Shown in pieces: positions 35,613 through 45,159 of a stretch of DNA of 45,159 bases. The position numbers and the translations under genes were made by a program. The DNA comes from Neocallimastix lanati (nom. inval.) (lineage: Eukaryota > Neocallimastigomycota > Neocallimastigomycetes > Neocallimastigales > Neocallimastigaceae). The notes under the pieces were generated by a model. That model saw only the letters and a list, made by a program, of their open reading frames with translations. It was not told the DNA's origin and searched no databases. The stretch's first letter is position 1. Each line of letters opens with the position of its first letter. The DNA lies in assembly GCA_016946835.1 (NCBI GenBank), contig JACVTC010000147.1, positions 392,501 to 437,659 on the forward strand, read 5' to 3'.

Positions 35613-36267
35613 TGATACGATACCACTATAAAAAATAAGATTTAGGTAAGAAATTTAGGTTAGAAATATTGTATAAATATTATTGGTTATAATAATTAAA
35701 ATAATTATATATAGTTAATTCAAATAATTATTTTTAAAAGCATGGTTAATTCTTTTATCATAATTAAAAATAGATAAATTATATTATTAATGATTCTATT
35801 ATTATGATAATAAATTAATTCATCATTATTATTAATAAGTTTTATTTTATATTTTAAATATTATTTTGAGAATTATATAGTTTTAGGAATTATATTATAA
35901 ATATTGATAATTATATTTTATTTAGGAAATATATTTTAAATATTAATAGTTAAATATATTTAATAATGAAATTGTATTTTTAAATAAAGTTATTAGGAAA
36001 TTAATAGTTAAAGAGATATGTTTAATAAAAATATAATATTAATTAATTATTTTAACAATTATATAAAATTAAGAGAATGTAATAATAAATTATTATGTAT
36101 GTAAAAATAAATTATAAAAATAAATAAAGAACAAAATATTATTATAAAACATTATTATTATAAATTATTTTCTTATATTTATTAGAATATATTATTGTGT
36201 CATAATTTCCTAGAGAAACGACCAAATAAATAAATAACTAGATATGGAATATTTTAAATGTTCTGTA
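35613..36267 (+). repeat. E2 3' LTR
   Basis: 655 bp, starts TGATACGATACCACTATAAA and ends TTCTGTATTA instead of CGTATCA. It is about 190 bp longer than the 5' LTR and much diverged. Its U5 segment 36210-36223 pairs with the E2 leader at 33366-33379. Confidence 0.75.
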
Positions 36268-36303
36268 TTAACCACTCGGACAAACTGACTTCCTTATATT
36301 TTG
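36268..36303 (-). pseudogene. 36-bp duplicate of tRNA-Ser 5' end plus upstream flank
   Basis: Exact copy of 23637-23672: the first 22 nt of tRNA-Ser on the minus strand and the 14-bp upstream flank, ending at the TTTG insertion point. It lies between the E2 3' LTR and the E3 5' LTR. It cannot make a tRNA. Confidence 0.95.
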
Positions 36304-37356
36304 TGATAAAGAATGAAGTAATAAATTGATTCTTATTAAAAACCTTTTAATATAGTCAATGTGATTTTTAAAATATTAATAAATTTATGTATTCTTTACA
36401 TTAATAATTTTACTATATTATTTGATCTGAAAATTTAAGTTTATACATAAAATTTAATTTAAATTTATGTTCATTCCTTATAAAGGTAAATTAAATTTAT
36501 GAGAGTTTAGCAATAACATAGTACTAATTACTTTTAGTATTATTTTTCTAAATAAGGAATAATTCCTGTATATAAACAACTTAAATAACTTTATCAATAT
36601 TTCTGTCTTTCGAATTAAGAAATAATTGAAATGAAAGAAATAAATAAAATAAAATTTTCTGTATTTAAAATTGTAAAAGATTTTTCATATATTAATAAAT
36701 GTATTTTATTTTCTATTATGTCATTCAAATTAATATATAAGATTACATATTAAATTAGTATCAAAATTAAGTTAAAGTATTCAATTTTATTGTAATACTG
36801 CTTCTCTTTTTTTTGTTTAATTCTTATCTATAATGCATCTTTTATATTATAGATTTATTTTGGTTAATTTGAATATTAGGAAATAATAAAATTTCTATTT
36901 ATTACAATAAGGAAATAATCAATAAGATTTAAAAATCTATTGTTTTTCCATCTCTTCAACTACTTCCAGAGGCTTTGCTACTTTTATATCTTCAAAAAGA
37001 TATAAATTGACTACCTTGGAACCCCTTTTTAGGGGAGGGGAAAAAAAAAAAAAGAAAATAAAAATAGAAATAATAAAAATAAATAAATAAAAAAAAAATA
37101 AATAAATAAAAAAAAAATAAATAAAAATAAATAAAAATAATAATAAAAATAAAATAAAAATAAAATAAATAAATAAAAATAATAATAAAAATAAAATAAA
37201 AATAAAATAAATAAATAAAAATAATAATAAAAATAAAATAAAAATTAAAATAAAAATATAATAAATAAATAAAAATTATTGTGAAAGAATAAAATTTTTT
37301 TTTTTGTGTTTTAATATTATATAATTTTTTTTTTTTGAATTCCTCGAACCATAACA
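36304..37356 (+). repeat. E3 5' LTR
   Basis: About 1.05 kb. The start TGATAAAGAATG is set by the repeat at 44142. The end is placed at CATAACA, 7 nt before the PBS, because the 3' copy is cut off by the window; the end is therefore inferred. It contains an AAAT/AATAA-rich tract (37034-37276) and a GC-richer segment TACCTTGGAACCCC near 37012. Confidence 0.85.
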
Positions 37357-37409
37357 TAAAGTTTGGTGGAGATATCGGGGATTTCAAAATTAAAAACTAA
37401 TATTAAAAC
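37308..37409 (+). other. E3 U5-leader complementary stem around the PBS
   Basis: 37308-37319 pairs with 37398-37409 (12 bp, perfect), and 37333-37345 pairs with 37377-37389 (11 Watson-Crick, one G-T and one mismatch in 13). The layout is the same as in E1, with unrelated sequence. Confidence 0.75.
37364..37380 (+). promoter_or_regulatory. E3 primer-binding site
   Basis: TGGTGGAGATATCGGGG shares TGGTGGAGA with the E1/E2 site and then differs. The primer could be a related tRNA. The last four bases also pair with U5. Confidence 0.65.
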
Positions 37410-38358
37410 ATACACAATAATTTTATTTAATTAAAAAAAAAAAAAAATATTTTTTTTTACAATAATATAGAAATATAATATATACATAAATAAATATTAA
37501 TAATTTAAAGTAGCACCTACGTCCTTACTATATTAGTTGGATAAATAATTTCATTCAACAAAGTTGTTATATTTCTGTTTGTGCAAGAGAAACAGTGTGA
37601 TATAAAACTTTGAAATATTTATTCCTGTCAAGTACTAATTAGTAAGAATAATAATTTAATTATATTATACATTTATTCATTAATATAAGAATACTTTTAT
37701 ACAATTTATAACTTATTGTAATCGGCGGCTGTTGGATGAAAAACTCCTTAGCTTAAGGCTTTGTTACAATTAAGTGTATATAGTAATTCGTATTTATATT
37801 ATCGACTAAATTATATTATAATTGAAATTATAAATTCAAATTTATAAATATATACATATATATAGTATCTATATATTGATACCAAGACTGTTGATATATA
37901 TAGATATAAAAATTAGACGTTTATATTAGAGAATAGGAGAAGGATTGCTTTACACATAGGGAGGTAGTAGAGCATTATTGAATAAGGTTTAGTGATACAA
38001 GTGATAACAGAATAGAAAAAGTGGTAAGGTCCCGTGTTCGTACAGGCACACACTACTCTGTTATATTCACTATTCTGACGGTTCAATAGTGGAGGTCGAA
38101 CGGCCCTGTAAAGAATCTGCGGATCCGAAAATAATATAAAGCTAATAATATATATATAAGAAATATTTATAAATTTTCCATATTAATTTTTTTTAATTTA
38201 GCAATTAATTTATTCCGTGCTACATATAAGAAATTCTAGTGTGCTGAATTCTAAAAAAAAAAAAAAAAAAATTTTTTGTTTACTGTTCTTACTCTGTGGT
38301 TAAGTGAAATTGAGCCAAAGAAGAAAGACTACTATATTTTTTTTTACTACCTGTTTAA
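37390..38358 (+). other. E3 leader, first part
   Basis: Non-coding and less AT-rich than the surroundings. It holds a short hairpin CCTTAGCTTAAGG near 37747. An inverted repeat follows: CAGAATAG at 38008-38015 with CTATTCTG at 38070-38077, and an alternative pairing of 38000-38013 with 38055-38071. Between these arms is the GC-rich TCCCGTGTTCGTACAGGC. A long folded leader RNA is likely; no ORF is seen. Confidence 0.55.
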
Positions 38359-38566
38359 TTTGGTTGTCGAGGGGTATCTTGAACCAAATAATTATCATTA
38401 TAAGTGGTCGAAGTGTCATTCGAGCTTATAACCTTAATATAATTATATCTTCTATTGGTGATCGAAAGGTATTCGAACCAATAATATAAAATTTCCTTAG
38501 GTGGTCGAGTGTTATTCGAACCTAAAAATATATTTCTTGTAGGTGGTCGAAGTGTATTTCGAACCT
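38359..38566 (+). repeat. Array of five tandem hairpins in the E3 leader
   Basis: Hairpins at 38359-38387, 38401-38428, 38454-38482, 38497-38525 and 38541-38566, spaced 42-53 bp. Each has a 5' arm of the type GGTGGTCGAA, a 5-6 nt loop near GTGTA, and a 3' arm TTCGAACC, with a 2-3 nt bulge on the 5' side. The outer pairs differ between copies but still pair: TTTGG/CCAAA, TAAG/CTTA, ATTGG/CCAAT, TTAGG/CCTAA. This covariation points to selection on RNA structure. Confidence 0.88.
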
Positions 38567-38648
38567 CATATAAATAACTATAAAGATATAATTTAATAAA
38601 CAATAATTATAAAATATTTTAATCTTGGATATCAAAATAAAACAAATC

Positions 38649-38690
38649 AAAAAAAAAAAACAAAAACAAAAACAAAAACAAAAACAAAAA

Positions 38691-38733
<43 letters not shown>

Positions 38734-38861
38734 TATTTTTTTTTTATCTCTGAAGTGTTTGTAAACTTACCTATTTTTTTTTTTCTAATCTCTGAAGTGT
38801 TTGTAAACTTATAAATTCTAATACTATATTATATATATCTATAACATACTCACACACACAA

Positions 38862-38898
<37 letters not shown>

Positions 38899-38956
38899 TA
38901 TTATTTTTATTTTGAATATTTTACCTATATTACTGTATAATTTCTACTCAAGAAAT
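38649..38956 (+). repeat. E3 leader, last part: ACAAAA repeats, A-tracts and a 24-bp direct repeat
   Basis: (ACAAAA)n at about 38660-38692 is followed by an A34-type run. A 24-bp sequence beginning ATCTCTGAAGTG and ending GTAAACTTA then occurs twice (38746-38769 and 38788-38811). A second A run ends shortly before gag. Confidence 0.8.
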
Positions 38957-39915
38957 ATGGCTTCAGTTACTAATGATACTACTAATGTTCCTTCATTTAA
39001 AGATCTTAAAAAGGAACTAAAATATGTTGATAAATTAAACAAGGACCATTTGGATATAAAATCTTGGGCTTCTGAAATTGAGTTATGGATCCAATTACAA
39101 AATATCACTGATCCAAAAACTATTTTTGTTGCTTGCCTATTAACGTCTACTGGTGAACCAAGACAAATTATCCAAGAATTAGAACTACCTGCTACTACAG
39201 CAGAAGAAGATGTAGAATTGAATGGTTCCACTGATACTGGTGAGATGTCAGGATCTAGCACCAGTAGCTCTACTAGTTCAAGTAGTTCTAGTAATGATAG
39301 TGTTAGAACTAACCGTTATCCTTCTTTTGTCGAGATCGTCAACGCTCTTGAAGTATTCTATGGGGCAAAGGAAGATCAGAATACCTTATTAAGGGAATTG
39401 CGTGCTCTTAAAATTGGTAGAAATGAAAAAGTAAGGGATTTTAATAAAAGATATCGGACATTATATTTAAAATTAGATAAAACTCACAAAAAACAAATCA
39501 GTATCTTGGACTATGCTGATGCACTTGAGAATAATATTGAGGCCTGGAAAAGAGTAACTTTAATTGATGATATACCACTTTCAAAGGCTTATGAAATTGC
39601 AGAAAAAGTGGATAGACTTGCTGTGAGGTTACATCGTGTACCAAGTCCTAATAGAAATGTTTCCAACAACAATAATAATAATTATAATAAGAGTCGTAGT
39701 TCACCACCAAGAAATACTTATGAAACAGGGACAATAGGAAAGTTTCTGATGAAAGTGAAAGGGAGAACCTTACACGTGGACCAAGAAACTCTACCGTCAA
39801 AACCTGTTTCTTCTGTAAGGAACCTGGACATTATCAACAACATTGTCCCAAACTACAAGCCATTATAGAAGAAAATAAGAAACAGATTTTTTCCAAAGGA
39901 CCTTTAAACCAGTAG
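38957..39915 (+). pseudogene. gag: E3 Gag with one frameshift
   Basis: Start chosen at ATG 38957 (MASVTNDTTN), because the in-frame ATG at 38912 adds a hydrophobic stretch unlike other Gags. A capsid-like part follows (ELWIQLQNITDPKTIFVACL, NTLLRELRALKIGRNEKVRD, SILDYADALENNIEAW, AYEIAEKVDRLAVRL) with a Ser/Thr-rich insert near residues 95-115. The frame is lost near GGG at about 39730; one missing base there would account for it. The continuing frame holds the CCHC zinc knuckle (CFFCKEPGHYQQHC, from 39805) and ends at TAG 39913-39915, just after the slippery site. Confidence 0.85.
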
Positions 39916-39935
39916 AAGGGAGAGGAAGCACTCCC
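39903..39935 (+). promoter_or_regulatory. E3 -1 programmed ribosomal frameshift signal
   Basis: Slippery TTTAAAC is at 39903-39909, read T TTA AAC in the zinc-knuckle frame. An 8-nt spacer with the TAG follows, then GGGAG (39918-39922), an 8-nt loop and CTCCC (39931-39935). The -1 frame then stays open to 40805. The geometry is identical to E1. Confidence 0.92.
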
Positions 39936-42900
39936 ATCAAAAAAATAGCTTCATTAAAATATACTTCCAATTCTTCTGATGCAGAAAGTAAAGACTACAG
40001 AGTGGATTATACTATCAAAAGTCATGATCAGGTAGGAGAATATTTTGTCGGTGCGGTAAAAAGAAAACTTGATGAAAGTGATGTTGAGTTAGATAATGGA
40101 AAAGGAAGGAAAATTCATAAAAGCCTACGTGATAATCCACGACCTATAAACACTCCTGCATTAAGAAAAAGAAAAGAAAGAGAATTGGAAACTGAAGAGG
40201 TGATACCTCATAAGAAACAGTTGCAAACATCAATAATTATGCAACCAAATATCAATAAAGAAAAGAAAATTGAAAAAGCAATACGTGATAAAGAAAGATT
40301 TTTGAAATCTAGTACTAATTCTAAAGAATTCGAAACTGCATCATCCAGTCAGTCTAATGTAAACTTAATTACTAATAAAGAGGAAATAACTTCAAAAGTT
40401 GATAATGTAGAAGCTCCAAGGGAAATTAACCAAACTAGAGAAAGAAAAAAAGACAAAAATAATAATAATAATACTAGTAATCCTAATAATAGAAACAACG
40501 GAACTATTAGAAAAACCCCAGTCGTAAATGATATTAATAATAATAATACTATTAATATTAATAATAATGAAACTATTATCGATAATAATCATGTAACGAA
40601 TAATAAAAATATATTGAATAAATTAATTAATACAGATGGTATTAATAATAATAATAATAATGATAATAATAATAGTATGAAAATACCTCGGGTAAATCGA
40701 ATTATTAAAATGCTTTCTAATTATAAGGAATATGATGTATGGGATGATTTAAGCAATACCAAGTGTAATATTAACCTTTGGACAGCTTTGGAATGCTGCG
40801 CCTAAAATAAGAAGTCAAGTTTCCCAAGGTTTAAAACTAGTAAAAGCCACCACTAATGTTGTTGGCGCTATTAATAATGTAGTTGCTACTACAACATTAG
40901 TTAATAATGTTGATCATAACTATAAAAGTAAAAAGTACAGAATACAGAGGAGGATATTGCAATGGTAGATGCCTCTGTTGATGGTGTATCTGGAAAATTA
41001 CTTATTGATACGTGTAGTAATTTAAAATATTATGTCACAAAAATATTATAATTCTCTACCATACCAATATACCGTTGTTGGTCATAGTTGTGGTAGAATA
41101 ATGCTTGCCACTAGAGACGATGAATAACTCTGAAGGAATAGTCGTTAGGATACCTGTGAAAATTAATGAGCTTTCATTGTTAATTGATTTCCGAATTGTA
41201 GAAAAAGAGGAAACCATTTATGACATGCTAATTAATTTAAAAAACTATAGTTGATAATAGATTATTTATTAATCCCTTAAATAATTGCTTATGTAAATAT
41301 AACATGGATGGTACTATCAGTTCTATATACACCAATAAATAATTCTGCAATTGACGAAAATATATTTGTAGTGTTAACAAATTACTTGAGGATAATAGTA
41401 AGGAAAAATATGCTGGTGGGGAATTAAAGAAATTAGAAGGATTACCACCTATGGAATATATACATAATACAATATTTATGAATACTCTAAATGAAAAATA
41501 TAGAACTGACTATAATACACACTATTAGAGGACAATATAGAAATTGTTGCTACGTCGTCTGAGGAATTAACACCATCATTGCTTTCACCACAACAAAATA
41601 AATCTAAAGCTGGTACCAAACCTATAAAACAAAGAGCTTATCGGCTAACAAAATTAAAGACAGATATTTTAAAGGAAGAATTAACTAAGTTAATTAATAA
41701 AAAGTTAATTGAGCCTTCAAATTCTGAATGGTCTTCGCCTATTGTTCTAGTACCAAAGCCTAATGGGAAATGGCGTATGTGGTGTAGATTATAGGAAGGT
41801 TAATGATTCTACTATAAAGGATTCTTATTCTATACCATACATTGATGAAATTTTTTGATAGTCTCAATGGTGCAACTATCTTCACTACCATTGACTTATA
41901 CTCTGGATATCACCAAATTTTAATGGAGGAAGAAAGTATTGGTATAACAACTTTCACCACTAAGTTTGGTAACTACCAATTTAAAGTTATGCCATTTGGT
42001 TTAAACCAACGCTCCTGCAACCTTTCAAAGAGAAATGAATAGAATCCTATTTCCTTTAATAGGAAAGTTGTGTTTATAATTTTATCGATGATATACTTAT
42101 ATACTCTAAAACAGTTGAAGGAACACCTCCAACATATTCAACAAGTTTTATCCATACTCAAAGAAAATAGATTAAAACTTAATATTGAAAAGTGTCACTT
42201 CATGAAAACAGAAGTGAATGTTTTGGGGCATAGATTAACCACTAAAGGCTTAAAACCTCTTGATAGTAAAATCGAGGTTATCAGAGATTGGAAACCCCCT
42301 CAGGACATCCATGAATTACGTTCATTTTTAGGAGCTGTTGGATACTATAGAAATTTCATCGATAAATATTCACAAATTACTGCGGTTTGTGTAAATTATT
42401 AAGGAAAGGTGTGAAGTATGTTTGGACTAGTGAAACACCAAAAATCGTTTGAAGTACTGAAAGAAAAACTAATAAATGCACCCATATTAAGTTTCCCTCA
42501 GTTTGATAAAGAATTTATTATACGTACCGATGCTTCTTATGATGGAATAGGAGGTGTGTTATTACAAAAAGATAATGAAACTGGAAAGAACACCCTATTC
42601 ACTTTATTAGTAGAAGTTTGACCAGAGCAGAAAAGCATTATGGTATAACGGACCTAGAAGGTGCTGCCCTATATTATTGTATAACTAAATTAAAACCGTA
42701 TATAGATGGAAATCCAATACCAACTATTGTATATACGGACCATAAACCGTTACTAGGGTTGTTCAAAAATAAGGAACCACATAATGCAAGGCAAACTAGA
42801 TGGTGTTTGACAGCTAGTATGCTTGGTGTAGACATTAGATATGAAACCGGTAAAAAGAATGTGCTTGCTGATGCCCTATCCCGAATGAAAAATAATAAAG

Positions 42901-44118
42901 AAAATGTAGTTTTAGCTACGAAAATAATTAACCATGATATTACGAATGATGAAAATGAAGCCTTATTATCCAAAGTAATACATGATTTTATCAATGAAAA
43001 ATTCACCACTATTGATGGTATTGACTACTTTATTGATGGTAACAATTATAGAAAATTAGTAACCGATCTTAATGAAAGAATAAAATTAATATTAGAGGCT
43101 CATAATATTGGACACGATGGTTATTATAAGACTTATCAACGTTTACGTAAGAGTTATTATTGGAACGACATGGTGAATGATGTTAAACGTGTTGTCAGTA
43201 AGTGTGAAAAATGTCAATTAAATCGACCACAACCTTATCCAGAGCCTACAGAAAATCTACCTACTAAAGTGGAAGGACCTTTTGTACATCTTGGTTTGGA
43301 CATTATCGGTCCACTGGTTAAAACTAGAAGTAATAATCAATATATAATAGTAGCTGTTGATTATTTCACTAAGTGGGTAGAAGCAGAACCGACTGAAAAT
43401 ATCACTTCTAAAGACGTAATTAAGTTCCTTATTAACGTATTTTCTCGTCATGGAGTTCCCCAAGTAATTACCACCGATAATGGTGCCCAATTTACATCAG
43501 ATATGACTAAAATATTTTTAGATCTATATGATGTATATATAAAATTTGTTACAACATATCATCCCGAATCTAATGGACTTACGGAAAATCGTAATAAAGA
43601 AATTGGTAAACTCCTTAGATTGCTTGGGACAAAAATAAAGATTGGGATGAGGTATTACCCTCTGCTCTCTGGGCTTTAAGAACTTTAAAAATAGTACCAC
43701 TAACCATTCTAGTTTTGAATTAGTTTATGGTCGTGAAGACCAACAACCTTTTGATATAGCTGCAAGACCGACTAAAGGTATAAATAAATCTTCTGATGAA
43801 ATTCTATTGGAAAAGTTTATATCTCATTATAGATGGACCATAGAAGCATCAGAAAATGTGAAAAATGCAAATAAATATTGGGCTGTTAGACGAGAAGAAA
43901 AACAAAGTATGAATCAGGCTAAGGAAATCAAGGAGGGAGATTTAGTCCTAGTTAGAAACTTTAGTAGAACTAAACTAGAACCTTATTTTAATGGACCTTT
44001 AAAAGTAATCAAGAAAAAGTTTAATACAGTTACGTTAGCTGATCCAAATTCAGGAATATTATTAAATCGGAATGTACACCTCAAAAATATAGTAAAATAT
44101 AACTCAGCTACAATATAG
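39909..44118 (+). pseudogene. pol: E3 Pol, broken by multiple 1-nt indels
   Basis: The pol frame opens at the slippery site and holds to about 40790, then shifts repeatedly. Protease motif Asp-Thr-Cys-Ser is at 41007-41018. RT pieces lie at 41579-42402, with the Asp-Asp of the active site at 42087-42092. RNase H and integrase are mostly in one frame at 42618-43679. The integrase triad is Asp 43299, Asp 43476 and Glu 43584 (codon starts), with D,D(35)E spacing, and an HHCC finger precedes it. The GPY/F end is in 43807-44118. Shifts sit at or beside short runs: G near 40790, G near 41780, T6 at 41851-41856, A3 at 42003-42005, near 42066-42080, near 42390, near 42608 and near 43630. Catalytic motifs are all still readable. 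Confidence 0.88.
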
Positions 44119-44141
44119 CTTGAGTCTTAGCGGGGGCATCG
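44119..44141 (+). promoter_or_regulatory. E3 polypurine tract
   Basis: GCGGGGGCA followed by TCG precedes the 3' LTR, resembling the E1 tract GTGGGGGCATCT. The PPT hairpin shared by E1 and E2 is absent here. Confidence 0.75.
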
Positions 44142-45159
44142 TGATAAAGAATGAAGTAATAAATTGATTCTTATTAAAAACCTTTTAATATAGTCAAGGT
44201 GATTTTAAAATATTAATAAATTTATGTATTCTTTACATTAATAATTTTACTATATTATTTGATCTGAAAATTTAAGTTTATACATAAAATTTAATTTAAA
44301 TTTATGTTCATTCCTTATAAAGGTAAATTAAATTTATGAGAGTTTAGCAATAACATAGTACTAATTACTTTTAGTATTATTTTTCTAAATAAGGAATAAT
44401 TCCTGTATATAAACAACTTAAATAACTTTATCAATATTTCTGTCTTTCGAATTAAGAAATAATTGAAATGAAAGAAATAAATAAAATAAAATTTTCTGTA
44501 TTTAAAATTGTAAAAGATTTTTCATATATTAATAAATGTATTTTATTTTCTATTATGTCATTCAATTAATATATATAGATTACATATTAAATTAGTATCA
44601 AAATTAAGTTAAAGTATTCAATTTTATTGTAATACTGCTTCTCTTTTTTTTGTTTAATTCTTATCTATAATGCATCTTTTATATTATAGATTTATTTTGG
44701 TTAATTTGAATATTAGGAAATAATAAAATTTCTATTTATTACAATAAGGAAATAATCAATAAGATTTAAAAATCTATTGTTTTTCCATCTCTTCAACTAC
44801 TTCCAGAGGCTTTGCTACTTTTATATCTTCAAAAGATATAAATTGACTACCTTGGAACCCCTTTTTAGGGAGAGAAAAAAAAAAAAAAAAAATAAAAATA
44901 GAAAATAAAAATAAATAAATAAAAAAAATAAATAAATAAAAAAAAATAATAAAAATAAAATAAAAATAATAATAAAAAAAATAAAAATAAATAAATAAAT
45001 AAATAAAATAAAAATAAATAAAAATAAAATAAATAAATAAAAATAATAATAAAAATAAAATAAAAATTAAATAAAATATAATAAATAAATAAAAATTATT
45101 GTGAAAGAATAAAATTTTTTTTTGTGTTTAATATTATATAATTTTTTTTTGAATTCCTC
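44142..45159 (+). repeat. E3 3' LTR (cut by window end)
   Basis: It repeats 36304-37345. By eye only one clear substitution (T/G near 44199) stands out. The other differences are 1-few-base changes in homopolymers or the AAAT tract. Confidence 0.92.

Larger units (their letters stand above)
32885..36267 (+). mobile_element. E2: non-autonomous gag-only Ty3/Gypsy element with unmatched LTRs
   Basis: A 3.4-kb element: LTR 32885-33348, PBS, leader, gag ORF, short remnant ORF, polypurine tract, LTR 35613-36267. No protease, RT or integrase motif is present. Its LTRs start alike (TGATACG, CCACTATAAAAA) but differ in length (464 and 655 bp) and clearly in sequence, so it is old or a recombinant. 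It shares the 18-nt PBS and the PPT hairpin 20-mer with E1, so E1-type enzymes could mobilise it. This matches the TR-GAG class of parasites of autonomous elements. Confidence 0.85.
36304..45159 (+). mobile_element. E3: Ty3/Gypsy retrotransposon with frameshifted ORFs (3' end cut by window)
   Basis: A third element of another subfamily: 5' LTR 36304 to about 37356, PBS, 1.6-kb structured leader, gag, -1 frameshift site, pol, polypurine tract, and 3' LTR from 44142 to the window end (about 11 bp missing). Gag and Pol are homologous to E1 but distant. At least ten single-base indels break the reading frames, although the two LTRs are nearly identical. It starts TGATAAAG directly after the same TTTG as E1 and E2. 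Confidence 0.92.

Noticed and set aside
23673-36303. Tyrosine-recombinase (DIRS/Ngaro-like) element, suggested by the 36-bp duplication
   Set aside because: E1 and E3 encode DDE integrases with an HHCC finger and GPY/F module, and E1 has a normal 4-bp target duplication.
38027-38046. T-arm-like TCCCGTGTTCGTACAGG suggesting a tRNA in the E3 leader
   Set aside because: No acceptor stem, D arm or anticodon arm could be built around it.
41579-43679. Further programmed frameshifts in E3 pol
   Set aside because: The shifts fall within conserved RT and integrase motifs at ordinary homopolymers, without slippery heptamers; errors or decay explain them.

Overview
The window looks like nuclear DNA of an extremely A+T-rich eukaryote with short GT-AG introns, long A/T homopolymers, ATT/AAT microsatellites and Asn-rich proteins. 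The best fit is an anaerobic gut fungus (Neocallimastigomycota). The grounds are strong GCT/GGT/ACT/AAG/TTC/TAC codon preference in the housekeeping gene eIF3i against AT-ending codons elsewhere, an AKR1-like palmitoyltransferase, and Ty3/Gypsy elements beside a tRNA gene. Another AT-rich lineage such as a dictyostelid is not excluded. All comparisons were made by eye; no database was searched.

The left half (1-23,576) holds ordinary genes. They are the 5' part of a gene with a possible heat-shock-factor-type DNA-binding domain (minus strand, includes a 17-nt microexon); a two-exon hotdog acyl-CoA thioesterase with an organelle-type presequence (6003-6803); eIF3i, a WD40 protein in eight exons, the first apparently only ATG (8744-11151); a 14-exon ankyrin-repeat DHHC S-acyltransferase of the AKR1/ZDHHC17 type (16950-12444, minus); and an unrecognised low-complexity protein with a charged helical N-terminus (20870-21997). 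Between them lie 1-5 kb gaps of AT-rich low-complexity DNA.

The right half (23,577-45,159) is a tRNA-Ser(CGA) gene and a stack of three Ty3/Gypsy LTR retrotransposons, all inserted at the same nucleotide 14 bp upstream of the tRNA. E1 (23673-32880) is intact and young, with near-identical LTRs and open gag and pol. E2 (32885-36267) is a non-autonomous gag-only element whose two LTRs do not match each other. E3 (36304 to the window end) has near-identical LTRs but gag and pol broken by many single-base indels. A 36-bp copy of the tRNA 5' end plus its flank lies between E2 and E3.

The most interesting signals are RNA-level features of these elements. (1) E1 and E3 share a -1 frameshift module of identical geometry: slippery TTTAAAC, 8-nt spacer, then GGGAG-(8 nt)-CTCCC. 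(2) In all three elements U5 is complementary to the leader just after the primer-binding site, with different sequences but preserved pairing. (3) The E3 leader has five tandem hairpins built on TCGA/TTCGAA with compensatory changes in the stem ends, and the E1 leader has two copies of a different hairpin of similar kind. (4) E1 and E2 share a 20-nt hairpin next to the polypurine tract. (5) The protease motif reads D-S/T-C in E1 and E3 instead of D-S/T-G.
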